Assembly: GCA_020860805.1 (NCBI GenBank)
Contig: JAJBTP010000583.1
Location: forward strand, 1-9,215
DNA: 9,215 bases
Direction of reading: 5' to 3'
Origin: Tannerellaceae bacterium
GTDB lineage: Bacteria > Bacteroidota > Bacteroidia > Bacteroidales > Tannerellaceae
Shown one piece after another: positions 1 to 4,817 of the stretch. How positions within the stretch are numbered: the first letter of the stretch is position 1; the number at the start of each line of letters is the position of its first letter. A model generated the notes under the pieces. It made no database searches. It had not been told where the DNA came from and saw nothing but the letters and a program-made list of their open reading frames with translations. The translations under genes and the position numbers were made by a program.

Positions 1-13
1 CAGTGAACCAGAT

Positions 14-268
14 ATGACGTATGCGGAAAATGTACTATTCATTAAGAGATATACCGGACATGGAGACATGGGGAAAATCTGTAAGCAAGGTGGTTTTTCC
101 AGGACTACACTGGATAGTGCCATGAAGCAAACAGACTTTACTGACCTCTCCGAAAGAGAAAAGGAAGCCTTGAAATTGGCAGTTGTGTATGCTACCAATA
201 AGAAAAAGCAGGCTGAGGAAAATGCGGAAGCATACCGGCAGGAATTATCCAATTTGATTGGGGCATGA
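14..268 (+). CDS. Small HTH-like phage protein, possibly 5'-truncated by the window
   Basis: An 84-residue soluble protein if the ATG at 14 is used. The reading frame stays open to the left edge, so the true start may lie outside the window, and no Shine-Dalgarno sequence is visible before this ATG. Residues 15-40 (Y-T-G-H-G-D-M-G-K-I-C-K through S-R-T-T-L) look like a helix-turn-helix in which a short helix, a G-G-F-S-R turn and a second helix follow each other. The remainder is charged and predicted helical (E/K/A-rich, residues 45-84). There are no cysteine clusters, signal peptide or membrane segment. Its TGA stop overlaps the ATG of the next gene (ATGA at 265-268), so the two are probably translationally coupled. 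A small DNA-binding regulator is the best guess, but the family is not recognised with certainty. Confidence 0.6.
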   Translation: MTYAENVLFIKRYTGHGDMGKICKQGGFSRTTLDSAMKQTDFTDLSEREKEALKLAVVYATNKKKQAEENAEAYRQELSNLIGA

Positions 269-587
269 ATGCCGGGGACGTTCGACGATCTGAAATTGAA
301 GCGGGCATTTTTTATATGAGCATGAATCTATAAAGATTGCAGCAGCTCACCGTAATGTTTCCGAACATACGCAGAAAAATCAGATCAAATCTCTGATGGC
401 TAAATGGGGAGTAAACACCCAAATTGGCTTAGTAAAAGAATTATTAAAACGGGGAATAGTCGCAACGATGATACTCATCCTGGTTTCTTTGGGAAACTCA
501 CAGATTATTATACGTAGGCGAATACAACCCAGACGAAGAAATGAAATAGATATCACGTATGTGACTATTTCCAGTCGATTCATTTAA
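265..587 (+). pseudogene. LuxR-type HTH gene with a C-terminal hydrophobic segment, broken by one frameshift
   Basis: The ATG at 265 overlaps the previous stop and opens 22 codons ending at the TAA at 331-333. The protein continues in the -1 frame from about 321 to the TAA at 585-587. Joined, the two parts give about 107 residues. The joined part contains the LuxR/GerE signature: E-I-E near the start, then N-V-S-E-H-T-x-K-N-Q-I-K-S-L-M-A-K-W-G-V. If one C is restored near 320 (AGCAT to AGCCAT), the spacing from EIE to the recognition helix matches the usual family spacing exactly, so a 1-nt deletion is the simplest reading. A hydrophobic stretch (G-I-V-A-T-M-I-L-I-L-V-S-L-G) follows the HTH and could be a short membrane anchor, and the tail is Arg-rich. 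A T6 run at 308-313 offers another slip site, but no canonical X-XXY-YYZ heptamer is in frame. A programmed shift is possible but unlikely; decay or a sequencing error is more likely. Confidence 0.55.
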
Positions 588-594
588 CGCAACA
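576..594 (+). repeat. Pre-gene repeat, copy 1
   Basis: CGATTCATTTAACGCAACA, identical over 19 bp to 836-854 and nearly identical to 1621-1638. The TAA inside it is the stop codon of the LuxR-type gene. It ends 23 nt before the ATG at 618. Confidence 0.8.
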
Positions 595-601
595 CACATC
601 C

Positions 602-608
602 AAAGGAG
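602..608 (+). promoter_or_regulatory. Shine-Dalgarno sequence of the excisionase-like gene
   Basis: AAAGGAG with 9 nt spacing to the ATG at 618. It fixes this start. Most neighbouring genes lack such a site and have A/T-rich leaders. Confidence 0.7.
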
Positions 609-617
609 AATTAAGAA

Positions 618-833
618 ATGAGGAAACGGAAAACATTTAAAGCTCCGGAGGGGTATTTAACCTCATCCCAAACAATGGACAAATTAGGAGTAGGAAGTAG
701 CACTCTATACCGGATAATAGATGAGAGAAACTTTACCGGAGTAGGTGAATCAATCAAGTTCCGGGGGAGGCGGCTTTTTCTTAAAACCGCAGTTGATCAG
801 TATCTCCAACAGCGGATAGCAGCATGCTATTAA
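618..833 (+). CDS. Excisionase/MerR-like helix-turn-helix DNA-binding protein
   Basis: A 71-residue basic protein made of little more than one winged HTH of the excisionase/HTH_17 type. Residues 13-31 (Y-L-T-S-S-Q-T-M-D-K-L-G-V-G-S-S-T-L-Y) form the first helices and turn. Residues 32-36 (R-I-I-D-E) continue the recognition helix, and the block around F-R-G-R-R-L-F (about residues 48-54) is the wing, followed by the usual D-Q-Y-L-Q-Q helix. Such proteins bind DNA as excisionases, architectural factors or small regulators in phages and mobile elements. No integrase is in view, so excision versus transcription control cannot be decided. The gene stands alone between two copies of the 19-bp repeat, which suggests that it is a separately exchangeable unit. 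A good Shine-Dalgarno sequence supports the start. Confidence 0.8.
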   Translation: MRKRKTFKAPEGYLTSSQTMDKLGVGSSTLYRIIDERNFTGVGESIKFRGRRLFLKTAVDQYLQQRIAACY

Positions 834-835
834 TC

Positions 836-854
836 CGATTCATTTAACGCAACA
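836..854 (+). repeat. Pre-gene repeat, copy 2
   Basis: Exact 19-bp copy of 576-594. It starts two bases after the stop of the HTH gene and ends 14 nt before the ATG at 869. Confidence 0.8.
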
Positions 855-868
855 AACCAGAAAGTATT

Positions 869-1075
869 ATGACAGAAGAATTAACACAGGAACAGCTCCG
901 GTTAAGAGTAATGGAGCTCGAAAAAGAAAACGAAACACTCAAGGCCTCAATTAAAAGGCTGGAAGAGTCGAAAGATATCTTTTACGAGAAGTCTGAACGA
1001 CTGGAAAAGGTTTTGAAAGCTGCAAAAGGTATTGCAGATGGGCTTGTTACCCTATTAGATCAAAGTACGTCGTGA
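869..1075 (+). CDS. Small coiled-coil protein
   Basis: A 68-residue, highly charged protein. Residues 5-52 are rich in E, K, L and R with hydrophobic residues at heptad-like spacing (L-R-L-R-V-M-E-L-E-K-E-N-E-T-L-K), which indicates a coiled coil. The last 20 residues are more hydrophobic and mixed (I-A-D-G-L-V-T-L-L). No enzymatic motif, signal peptide or clear membrane helix is seen. It could dimerise and act as an accessory or antirepressor-type protein, but the sequence gives no direct function. The start is taken at the first ATG after the repeat; only a weak purine stretch (AGAAAG) precedes it. It is the last protein gene before the tRNA-like gene. Confidence 0.65.
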   Translation: MTEELTQEQLRLRVMELEKENETLKASIKRLEESKDIFYEKSERLEKVLKAAKGIADGLVTLLDQSTS

Positions 1076-1120
1076 GACGGAATGTAGTATGTTTTTCATG
1101 GTATTAGTTTAGTGATTAGT

Positions 1121-1148
1121 AAAAAAGCAGCCCGGTGAAAGCCCGGGC
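1121..1148 (-). terminator. GC-rich hairpin, terminator-like on the minus strand
   Basis: GCCCGG (1130-1135) and CCGGGC (1143-1148) form a 6-bp GC stem with a 7-nt loop. On the minus strand the hairpin is followed by TGC and a run of six T (complement of 1121-1126), the classical form of an intrinsic terminator. On the plus strand no T-run follows, and the tRNA-like gene begins 6 nt later. There is no minus-strand gene for it to terminate within the window, so it may block antisense transcription or help define the 5' end of the RNA. Confidence 0.45.
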
Positions 1149-1153
1149 ACATC

Positions 1154-1283
1154 GGGACAGTGGCGAAATTGGTAGACGCTGGGTGTAGAGTTATACACGA
1201 AGTGGATAGGTTGGCCACCTATCCTGACACGTGCAAAGGATCCCGAATATCTCTACGTGCAGGTTCGACTCCTGCCTGTCTCA
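1154..1283 (+). tRNA. Leucine-type tRNA-like gene with abnormal central domain (130 nt)
   Basis: The ends form a proper tRNA body. GGGACAG (1154-1160) pairs with CTGTCTC (1276-1282) with one G-U, followed by discriminator A1283; CCA is not encoded. The D arm is GCG/CGC (1163-1165/1177-1179) around a loop with TTGG, the form typical of bacterial leucine tRNAs. The T arm is GCAGG/CCTGC (1259-1263/1271-1275) with loop TTCGACT. Between D and T stems there are 79 nt, about 40 more than a class II tRNA has. No standard 7-nt anticodon loop fits. GTGTA/TACAC (1183-1187/1194-1198) leaves a 6-nt loop, GAGTTA, without U33. GGATAGGT/ACCTATCC (1204-1211/1217-1224) forms an extra 8-bp stem. Alternatively GTGTAGAG (1183-1190) pairs with CTCTACGT (1251-1258), enclosing the rest as in a tmRNA-like layout. 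It may be a tRNA with an insertion, a pseudo-tRNA or a tRNA mimic. The acceptor, D and T arms are certain; decoding ability is not. Confidence 0.65.
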
Positions 1284-1313
1284 CTAATTTATTAACATTA
1301 AAAAGCAATTAAA

Positions 1314-1466
1314 ATGACTAAAGAAGAAGTTTATGCATTAGCTACAGATGCAAATCCCATTATTAACGATGCTGGTAACAGAATTGAGTTTAAAAATGGT
1401 GATTGTTATGCAAAAGATTTTAGATCTGGTTTATATCGGAAAATGACGGTTTGGTATCCAAAATAA
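1314..1466 (+). CDS. Very small hypothetical protein (50 aa)
   Basis: Starts at ATG 1314 behind an A/T-rich leader typical of Bacteroidetes genes and ends at TAA 1464-1466. The product is a soluble 50-residue protein. An N-terminal helix (M-T-K-E-E-V-Y-A-L-A) is followed by a likely beta part with alternating polar and aromatic residues, ending in M-T-V-W-Y-P-K. No known motif is seen. Codon use is more A/T-rich than in the recombination genes, with no CCGG, so it may be an accessory (moron) gene. It lies just downstream of the tRNA-like gene. The call rests on start context and plausible composition only. Confidence 0.5.
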   Translation: MTKEEVYALATDANPIINDAGNRIEFKNGDCYAKDFRSGLYRKMTVWYPK

Positions 1467-1496
1467 CAAATTAACAACCTGTAATAACCTATCTAT

Positions 1497-1631
1497 ATGA
1501 AAGACGTATATCGAACTGATCCGGACGGTGATCCGGATTATGATGGCGAAGAATTCTCCTACCGGGAATATCTCGAAGAGGAGGAAGCCAAGAGAGAAAT
1601 GGAATTAATTAGCGAATCATATTCATATTAA
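1497..1631 (+). CDS. Very small acidic hypothetical protein (44 aa)
   Basis: Starts at ATG 1497 and ends at TAA 1629-1631. The stop lies inside the third copy of the pre-gene repeat. The product is strongly acidic: an N-terminal D-P-D-G-D-P-D-Y-D-G segment, then a helix with L-E-E-E-E-A-K-R-E. Small acidic phage proteins can act as DNA mimics or inhibitors, but nothing in this sequence shows that. The leader is A/T-rich with no Shine-Dalgarno sequence. A real small gene is more likely than chance because the gene fills the gap exactly and keeps a biased composition. Confidence 0.45.
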   Translation: MKDVYRTDPDGDPDYDGEEFSYREYLEEEEAKREMELISESYSY

Positions 1632-1638
1632 CGCAACA
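1621..1638 (+). repeat. Pre-gene repeat, copy 3 (variant)
   Basis: ATTCATATTAACGCAACA, which differs from copies 1 and 2 by one extra base. It carries the stop codon of the 44-residue gene and ends 10 nt before the ATG at 1649. Confidence 0.75.
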
Positions 1639-1648
1639 CTGTAAAATT

Positions 1649-2587
1649 ATGAGTTTATTTAAAAGTCCTTCCGAATTGGAAGTTACACAGGTAATTAAAG
1701 TGCTGATATATGGTCAGCCAGGTTTGGGTAAATCAACCCTCGCACTCTCTGCCCCCTTTCCGGTCTTACTTGATTTTGACGGTGGAGTACACCGGGTAAA
1801 TGGTGCGTTCCATTGTCCTACCTTACAGGTGAAAAGTTGGAATGAAGTTATTCTGGCATTGAAAGAGGATCTCTCACCTTTTCAAACCCTTGTTATTGAC
1901 ACTGCCGGAAAGATGCTGGACTATATGAGTGCTTTCCTCATTAAGAATGACAGTAAATATGCAATGAGAGACGGATCATTAACCCTCAACGGATATGGAG
2001 CTCGGAAAGTAATGTTTATCAATTTCCTCAAACAATGTGAAATGATGGGTAAGAATCTTGTGTTTGTAGCCCATGAAAAGGAAGAAAAAGACGGAGATCA
2101 GCATATTATTCGCCCAGAAATCGGAGGCTCTTCTGCCGGAGATCTAATTAAAGAACTGGATTTGGTGGGCTATATGCAGGCTGTCGGAAATGAACGGGCT
2201 GTTTACTGGACACCGCAGGAAAAGTTCTATGCCAAAAATACCTGCAACCTTCCGCCAATGGTGAAAATCCCAACGATTATAAATCCCGCTGGCGGTGTCA
2301 TTGGCCAAAACTCTTTCCTTGCTCAAACGTTCGAATCTTATAAACAATGCCTTATTCAGCAGTCACAAATAAAAGATCAATATCATGCCTTACTGGATGT
2401 TGTACGGGTGAAGTTGGATAGTGTTGTAGACTCTGATTCAGCCAATGAAATTAAAGATGATATTATCGGTTTGGAACACATTTGGGATAGTAAAATTAAA
2501 GCCGGCTTATTACTCAATGAGAAGTGTAAAGAATTAGGGTTGAAGTTGAACCGGGAAACAAAGAGATATGAGTCTGTCGAAAATTAA
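1649..2587 (+). CDS. Sak4-like RecA-core AAA ATPase (phage recombination)
   Basis: A 312-residue P-loop ATPase of the AAA_24/Sak4 group, phage relatives of RecA/Rad51 that promote single-strand annealing together with an SSB. Walker A is G-Q-P-G-L-G-K-S-T (residues 22-30). L-L-D-F-D-G-G (40-46) follows, as is usual in this family. Walker B is T-L-V-I-D (80-84), and V-F-V-A-H-E-K-E follows further on as a sensor-like strand. The C-terminal third (from about 230) is helical and less conserved in appearance. It is the first gene of a tight recombination cluster; its end overlaps the nuclease gene by 20 bp. The start is the first ATG behind the repeat element; no Shine-Dalgarno sequence is visible. 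The ATPase fold is clear; the Sak4 role is inferred from family and neighbours. Confidence 0.85.
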   Translation: MSLFKSPSELEVTQVIKVLIYGQPGLGKSTLALSAPFPVLLDFDGGVHRVNGAFHCPTLQVKSWNEVILALKEDLSPFQTLVIDTAGKMLDYMSAFLIKNDSKYAMRDGSLTLNGYGARKVMFINFLKQCEMMGKNLVFVAHEKEEKDGDQHIIRPEIGGSSAGDLIKELDLVGYMQAVGNERAVYWTPQEKFYAKNTCNLPPMVKIPTIINPAGGVIGQNSFLAQTFESYKQCLIQQSQIKDQYHALLDVVRVKLDSVVDSDSANEIKDDIIGLEHIWDSKIKAGLLLNEKCKELGLKLNRETKRYESVEN

Positions 2588-3356
2588 ATATCGTTTTTAT
2601 CCCTCCCTCCTTGATCAGTTTGCCCGGTATCAACGGGCAGACAAGGAGTTTGAAGATACCTGGAATCAGGATAAAGAGGGAAACTATAAAAAGACCTTTG
2701 CTGAGATTGAGGATCAGTTGAAATTGGATTTGCTGAATTCTATAAACCGGGTGCCATTCGATAGTGAAGCTGCGGACGAAGGAACGGTATTTAATGAGAT
2801 TGTTGATGCTTTTATCCATAACAAGCGGCCGGATAAAATTCAAATGAAAGGAGACATTCACAATGATACGATTACCGCGACATATAATAACCGGACGTTT
2901 GTTTTCTCCTATCAATTTTGTGCTAAGGCTGCGGAATATTTCTATGGAGCCTCTTCACAGGTTTTTGTTAGAGCCAGTTTGAATACCTACTATGGTATTG
3001 TCGATTTGTATGGGTACTTAGATGAAATCATAAAGGATGTTGTCTATGATATTAAAACGACTTCCCGGTATCAATATGGCAAATATGCGGATGGATGGCA
3101 GAAACATGTTTATCCGTACTGTCTGATAGAGTCCGGAGAAATGAGTAGTATCAAGGCCTTCGAATATACTGCCTATCAATTGAAGAATCCGACTAAATCT
3201 GTTCCGATGATAACGGGTGTACAGTATCCGGAATTCTATAATTACAATCATAACCAGACAAAAGAACTGTTGGTCAACCAATGTGAACGATTTATTGAAT
3301 TTCTGGAAAATCATCGGCATATGATTACCAATCCTAAAATATTTGGTGGAGAATGA
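2568..3356 (+). CDS. PD-(D/E)XK exonuclease, RecB/Cas4-like
   Basis: A 262-residue nuclease that should resect DNA ends for recombination. The catalytic core is visible: G-I-V-D (143-146), then D-I-K (161-163, the D-x-K pair), then Q-K-H-V-Y (178-182), the Q-x-x-x-Y motif of RecB, AddB and Cas4 nucleases. An N-terminal E-G-T-V-F-N-E-I-V-D segment (71-80) sits where this family has its first helix motif. Cas4-type iron-sulphur cysteines are absent: only C118, C185 and C239 occur, not in a cluster. Its start lies inside the upstream ATPase gene, and its end overlaps the NinB gene by 4 bp (ATGA), so the three are translated as a unit. It probably replaces an alpha/RecE exonuclease here. Confidence 0.85.
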   Translation: MSLSKIKYRFYPSLLDQFARYQRADKEFEDTWNQDKEGNYKKTFAEIEDQLKLDLLNSINRVPFDSEAADEGTVFNEIVDAFIHNKRPDKIQMKGDIHNDTITATYNNRTFVFSYQFCAKAAEYFYGASSQVFVRASLNTYYGIVDLYGYLDEIIKDVVYDIKTTSRYQYGKYADGWQKHVYPYCLIESGEMSSIKAFEYTAYQLKNPTKSVPMITGVQYPEFYNYNHNQTKELLVNQCERFIEFLENHRHMITNPKIFGGE

Positions 3357-3778
3357 AACTGCGATTCGTAAAGGAACAGGGCGTAATTAAGTGGCTGGGT
3401 GATCCGCTGGAAGGAGTCCTCCGGTTCATGGCTAACGGGACTTATACTCTCGAGATAAAAAAGGAGGTAAAGAAACGTAGCACTGACCAGAATGCTCTCA
3501 TGTGGATGTGGCTCTCCTGTATCGAAGAGGAAACCGGAACACCTAAAAAGGACATCTACGATTATTACTGTAAAAAGTTCCTGACACGAATTGCTATCAT
3601 CAACGGAAGAGAGGAGTCTGTTACCGGAAGTTCCTCAAAGCTGAATAAATCTGAAATGAAAAAATTTCTTAATCGTATCCAATCAGATGCAGCTGCGGAG
3701 TTCGGTATCCGGCTTCCCTCTCCGGATGATGAGTATTTCAATGTATTTACAAACAGATACGAGCGAATTAGATATTAA
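3353..3778 (+). CDS. NinB-like recombination protein
   Basis: A 141-residue protein resembling lambda NinB (Orf), a recombination mediator that binds ssDNA and SSB. The diagnostic block is K-K-R-S-T-D-Q-N-A-L-M-W-M-W-L (residues 40-54), with the S-x-x-Q-N-A-x-x-W core of the family. A second conserved region from L97 to P124 (L-N-K-S-E-M through G-I-R-L-P-S-P) fits the C-terminal helices. An N-terminal beta part (1-38) precedes it. The start overlaps the stop of the nuclease gene. Together with the ATPase and nuclease it makes up a complete end-processing and annealing set. A 32-nt A/T-rich gap follows. Confidence 0.8.
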   Translation: MKLRFVKEQGVIKWLGDPLEGVLRFMANGTYTLEIKKEVKKRSTDQNALMWMWLSCIEEETGTPKKDIYDYYCKKFLTRIAIINGREESVTGSSSKLNKSEMKKFLNRIQSDAAAEFGIRLPSPDDEYFNVFTNRYERIRY

Positions 3779-3810
3779 CAAAACAAATTAATTATTGAGT
3801 TATCTCTGTT

Positions 3811-4137
3811 ATGGAAGAAAAATTTGAATTATGGTGTGTGGTCGAATTATTCGGCCATACACGTATAGCAGGCAAATGTACTGAACAAACAATTGCCGGG
3901 GATAACTTCCTCCGGGTGGATGTACCAGAGACAGCAAAGCAGCCAGCTTTTACCCGTTTCTTACATCATAATGCAGTCTATGCACTTAATCCAGTAACGG
4001 AAGAGGTGGCCCGGGGGATGGCCGGACAGTTGGAATGTGCCCCGATAGAGATCTGGGATGCCCGGGCAATTTTGGAAAAAGTGAAAAATACTCCTCCGGC
4101 ATTATCTGCCGATGAAGAGGGTAACGGAATGTTTTAA
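3811..4137 (+). CDS. Conserved-type phage protein of unknown function (108 aa)
   Basis: A soluble, mostly beta-rich protein. The N-terminal part (W-C-V-V-E-L-F-G-H-T-R-I-A-G-K, residues 8-22; F-L-R-V-D-V-P-E-T, about 33-41) has a pattern I associate with a family of small phage proteins found in early regions of several phages, for which I know no function. A helix around residues 64-75 and a flexible Asp/Glu-rich tail follow. No catalytic motif is visible. It starts a second sub-block after a short gap and is followed 11 nt later by another unknown. Its place between NinB and the helicase suggests a DNA-metabolism accessory, for instance a ssDNA- or complex-binding partner; this is inference only. 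Confidence 0.65.
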   Translation: MEEKFELWCVVELFGHTRIAGKCTEQTIAGDNFLRVDVPETAKQPAFTRFLHHNAVYALNPVTEEVARGMAGQLECAPIEIWDARAILEKVKNTPPALSADEEGNGMF

Positions 4138-4148
4138 ATGGTGATTTT

Positions 4149-4817
4149 ATGGAAGAAAGAGAACGAAGCATTAAAAAAGCGTCCTTAAATGGTCGACAGC
4201 TCACAGTAGTATACAAAGAGTATCAGGAAGAGGGAGATTCAACAATCACTAAAAAGTGTGATATCCCAGTTCATAAAGATTGTACTGATGCATTTAGGAA
4301 CCTGGTTCCCCACCTGATTCTCTTAACGGAGATGAAAGAATCTGATCAACTCAGCCACGAAGCTGCTGAAAATGGAATCGAACAGATCGCTATTGAGGAT
4401 GACTATAAGAATGTTGAGGTTACCGGGGTTAAGTTCGGAAAGAATGAAAACAATGCTGATACGGTTACCATTATCGGTAAACGCCTACTGCAAACGGGCG
4501 GATCAGTAGATGTCACCTCTCCGGATCAGAGCCTTGAACCGACCGATAGTGAATTTGACTATCCTTATATTGATGAACTTGGTTTAGTTGTAGAATCGGT
4601 CAAATATGAGGCAAAGGAATACCTTTTCAACGCTAAGTATGCAGTTACGCAAACTAAGATTGCCTTTGAAGCTACACCAGAGACTCCGTTTGAAAGTGAT
4701 CAGATCGGAAAAATGGTGGATACGGATACCGGAGACGTTACTCCCATCACAACAAATAAGAGGTCTGGCCGTCCTCGTAAAATTCAAACCAATACAGCTA
4801 CTGTGCCGGCATGTTAA
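4149..4817 (+). CDS. Unknown phage protein with AT-hook-like tail (222 aa)
   Basis: A soluble 222-residue protein not matched to a named family. Residues 1-60 look beta-rich (K-A-S-L-N-G-R-Q-L-T-V-V-Y), residues 90-125 again form strands with a V-E-V-T-G-V-K-F-G motif, and 126-160 is acidic and flexible. Residues 145-175 hold a helix-like Y-E-A-K-E-Y-L-F segment. The tail has K-R-S-G-R-P-R-K (204-211), an AT-hook-like motif that could bind the minor groove of A/T-rich DNA. The stop overlaps the helicase start by 7 nt, so its expression is tied to the helicase. A phage that uses a Sak4-type ATPase usually needs an SSB, and none is recognisable in the window; this gene or its neighbour could fill that role, but no OB-fold signature is evident to me. 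Confidence 0.6.
   Translation: MEERERSIKKASLNGRQLTVVYKEYQEEGDSTITKKCDIPVHKDCTDAFRNLVPHLILLTEMKESDQLSHEAAENGIEQIAIEDDYKNVEVTGVKFGKNENNADTVTIIGKRLLQTGGSVDVTSPDQSLEPTDSEFDYPYIDELGLVVESVKYEAKEYLFNAKYAVTQTKIAFEATPETPFESDQIGKMVDTDTGDVTPITTNKRSGRPRKIQTNTATVPAC

Noticed and set aside
308..313. Programmed -1 frameshift site at the T6 run
   Set aside because: The in-frame heptamer is T TTT TAT, which does not allow re-pairing of the A-site codon, and no downstream pseudoknot is evident. A simple 1-nt deletion near 320 restores the family spacing exactly.
1154..1283. tmRNA or a tRNA with a group I intron
   Set aside because: At 130 nt it is too short for a tag-encoding tmRNA or for a group I intron core, and no intron core motifs are seen.
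2514..2915. Minus-strand open frame of 133 codons
   Set aside because: Antisense to the ATPase end and the nuclease gene. No recognisable motif and no leader.
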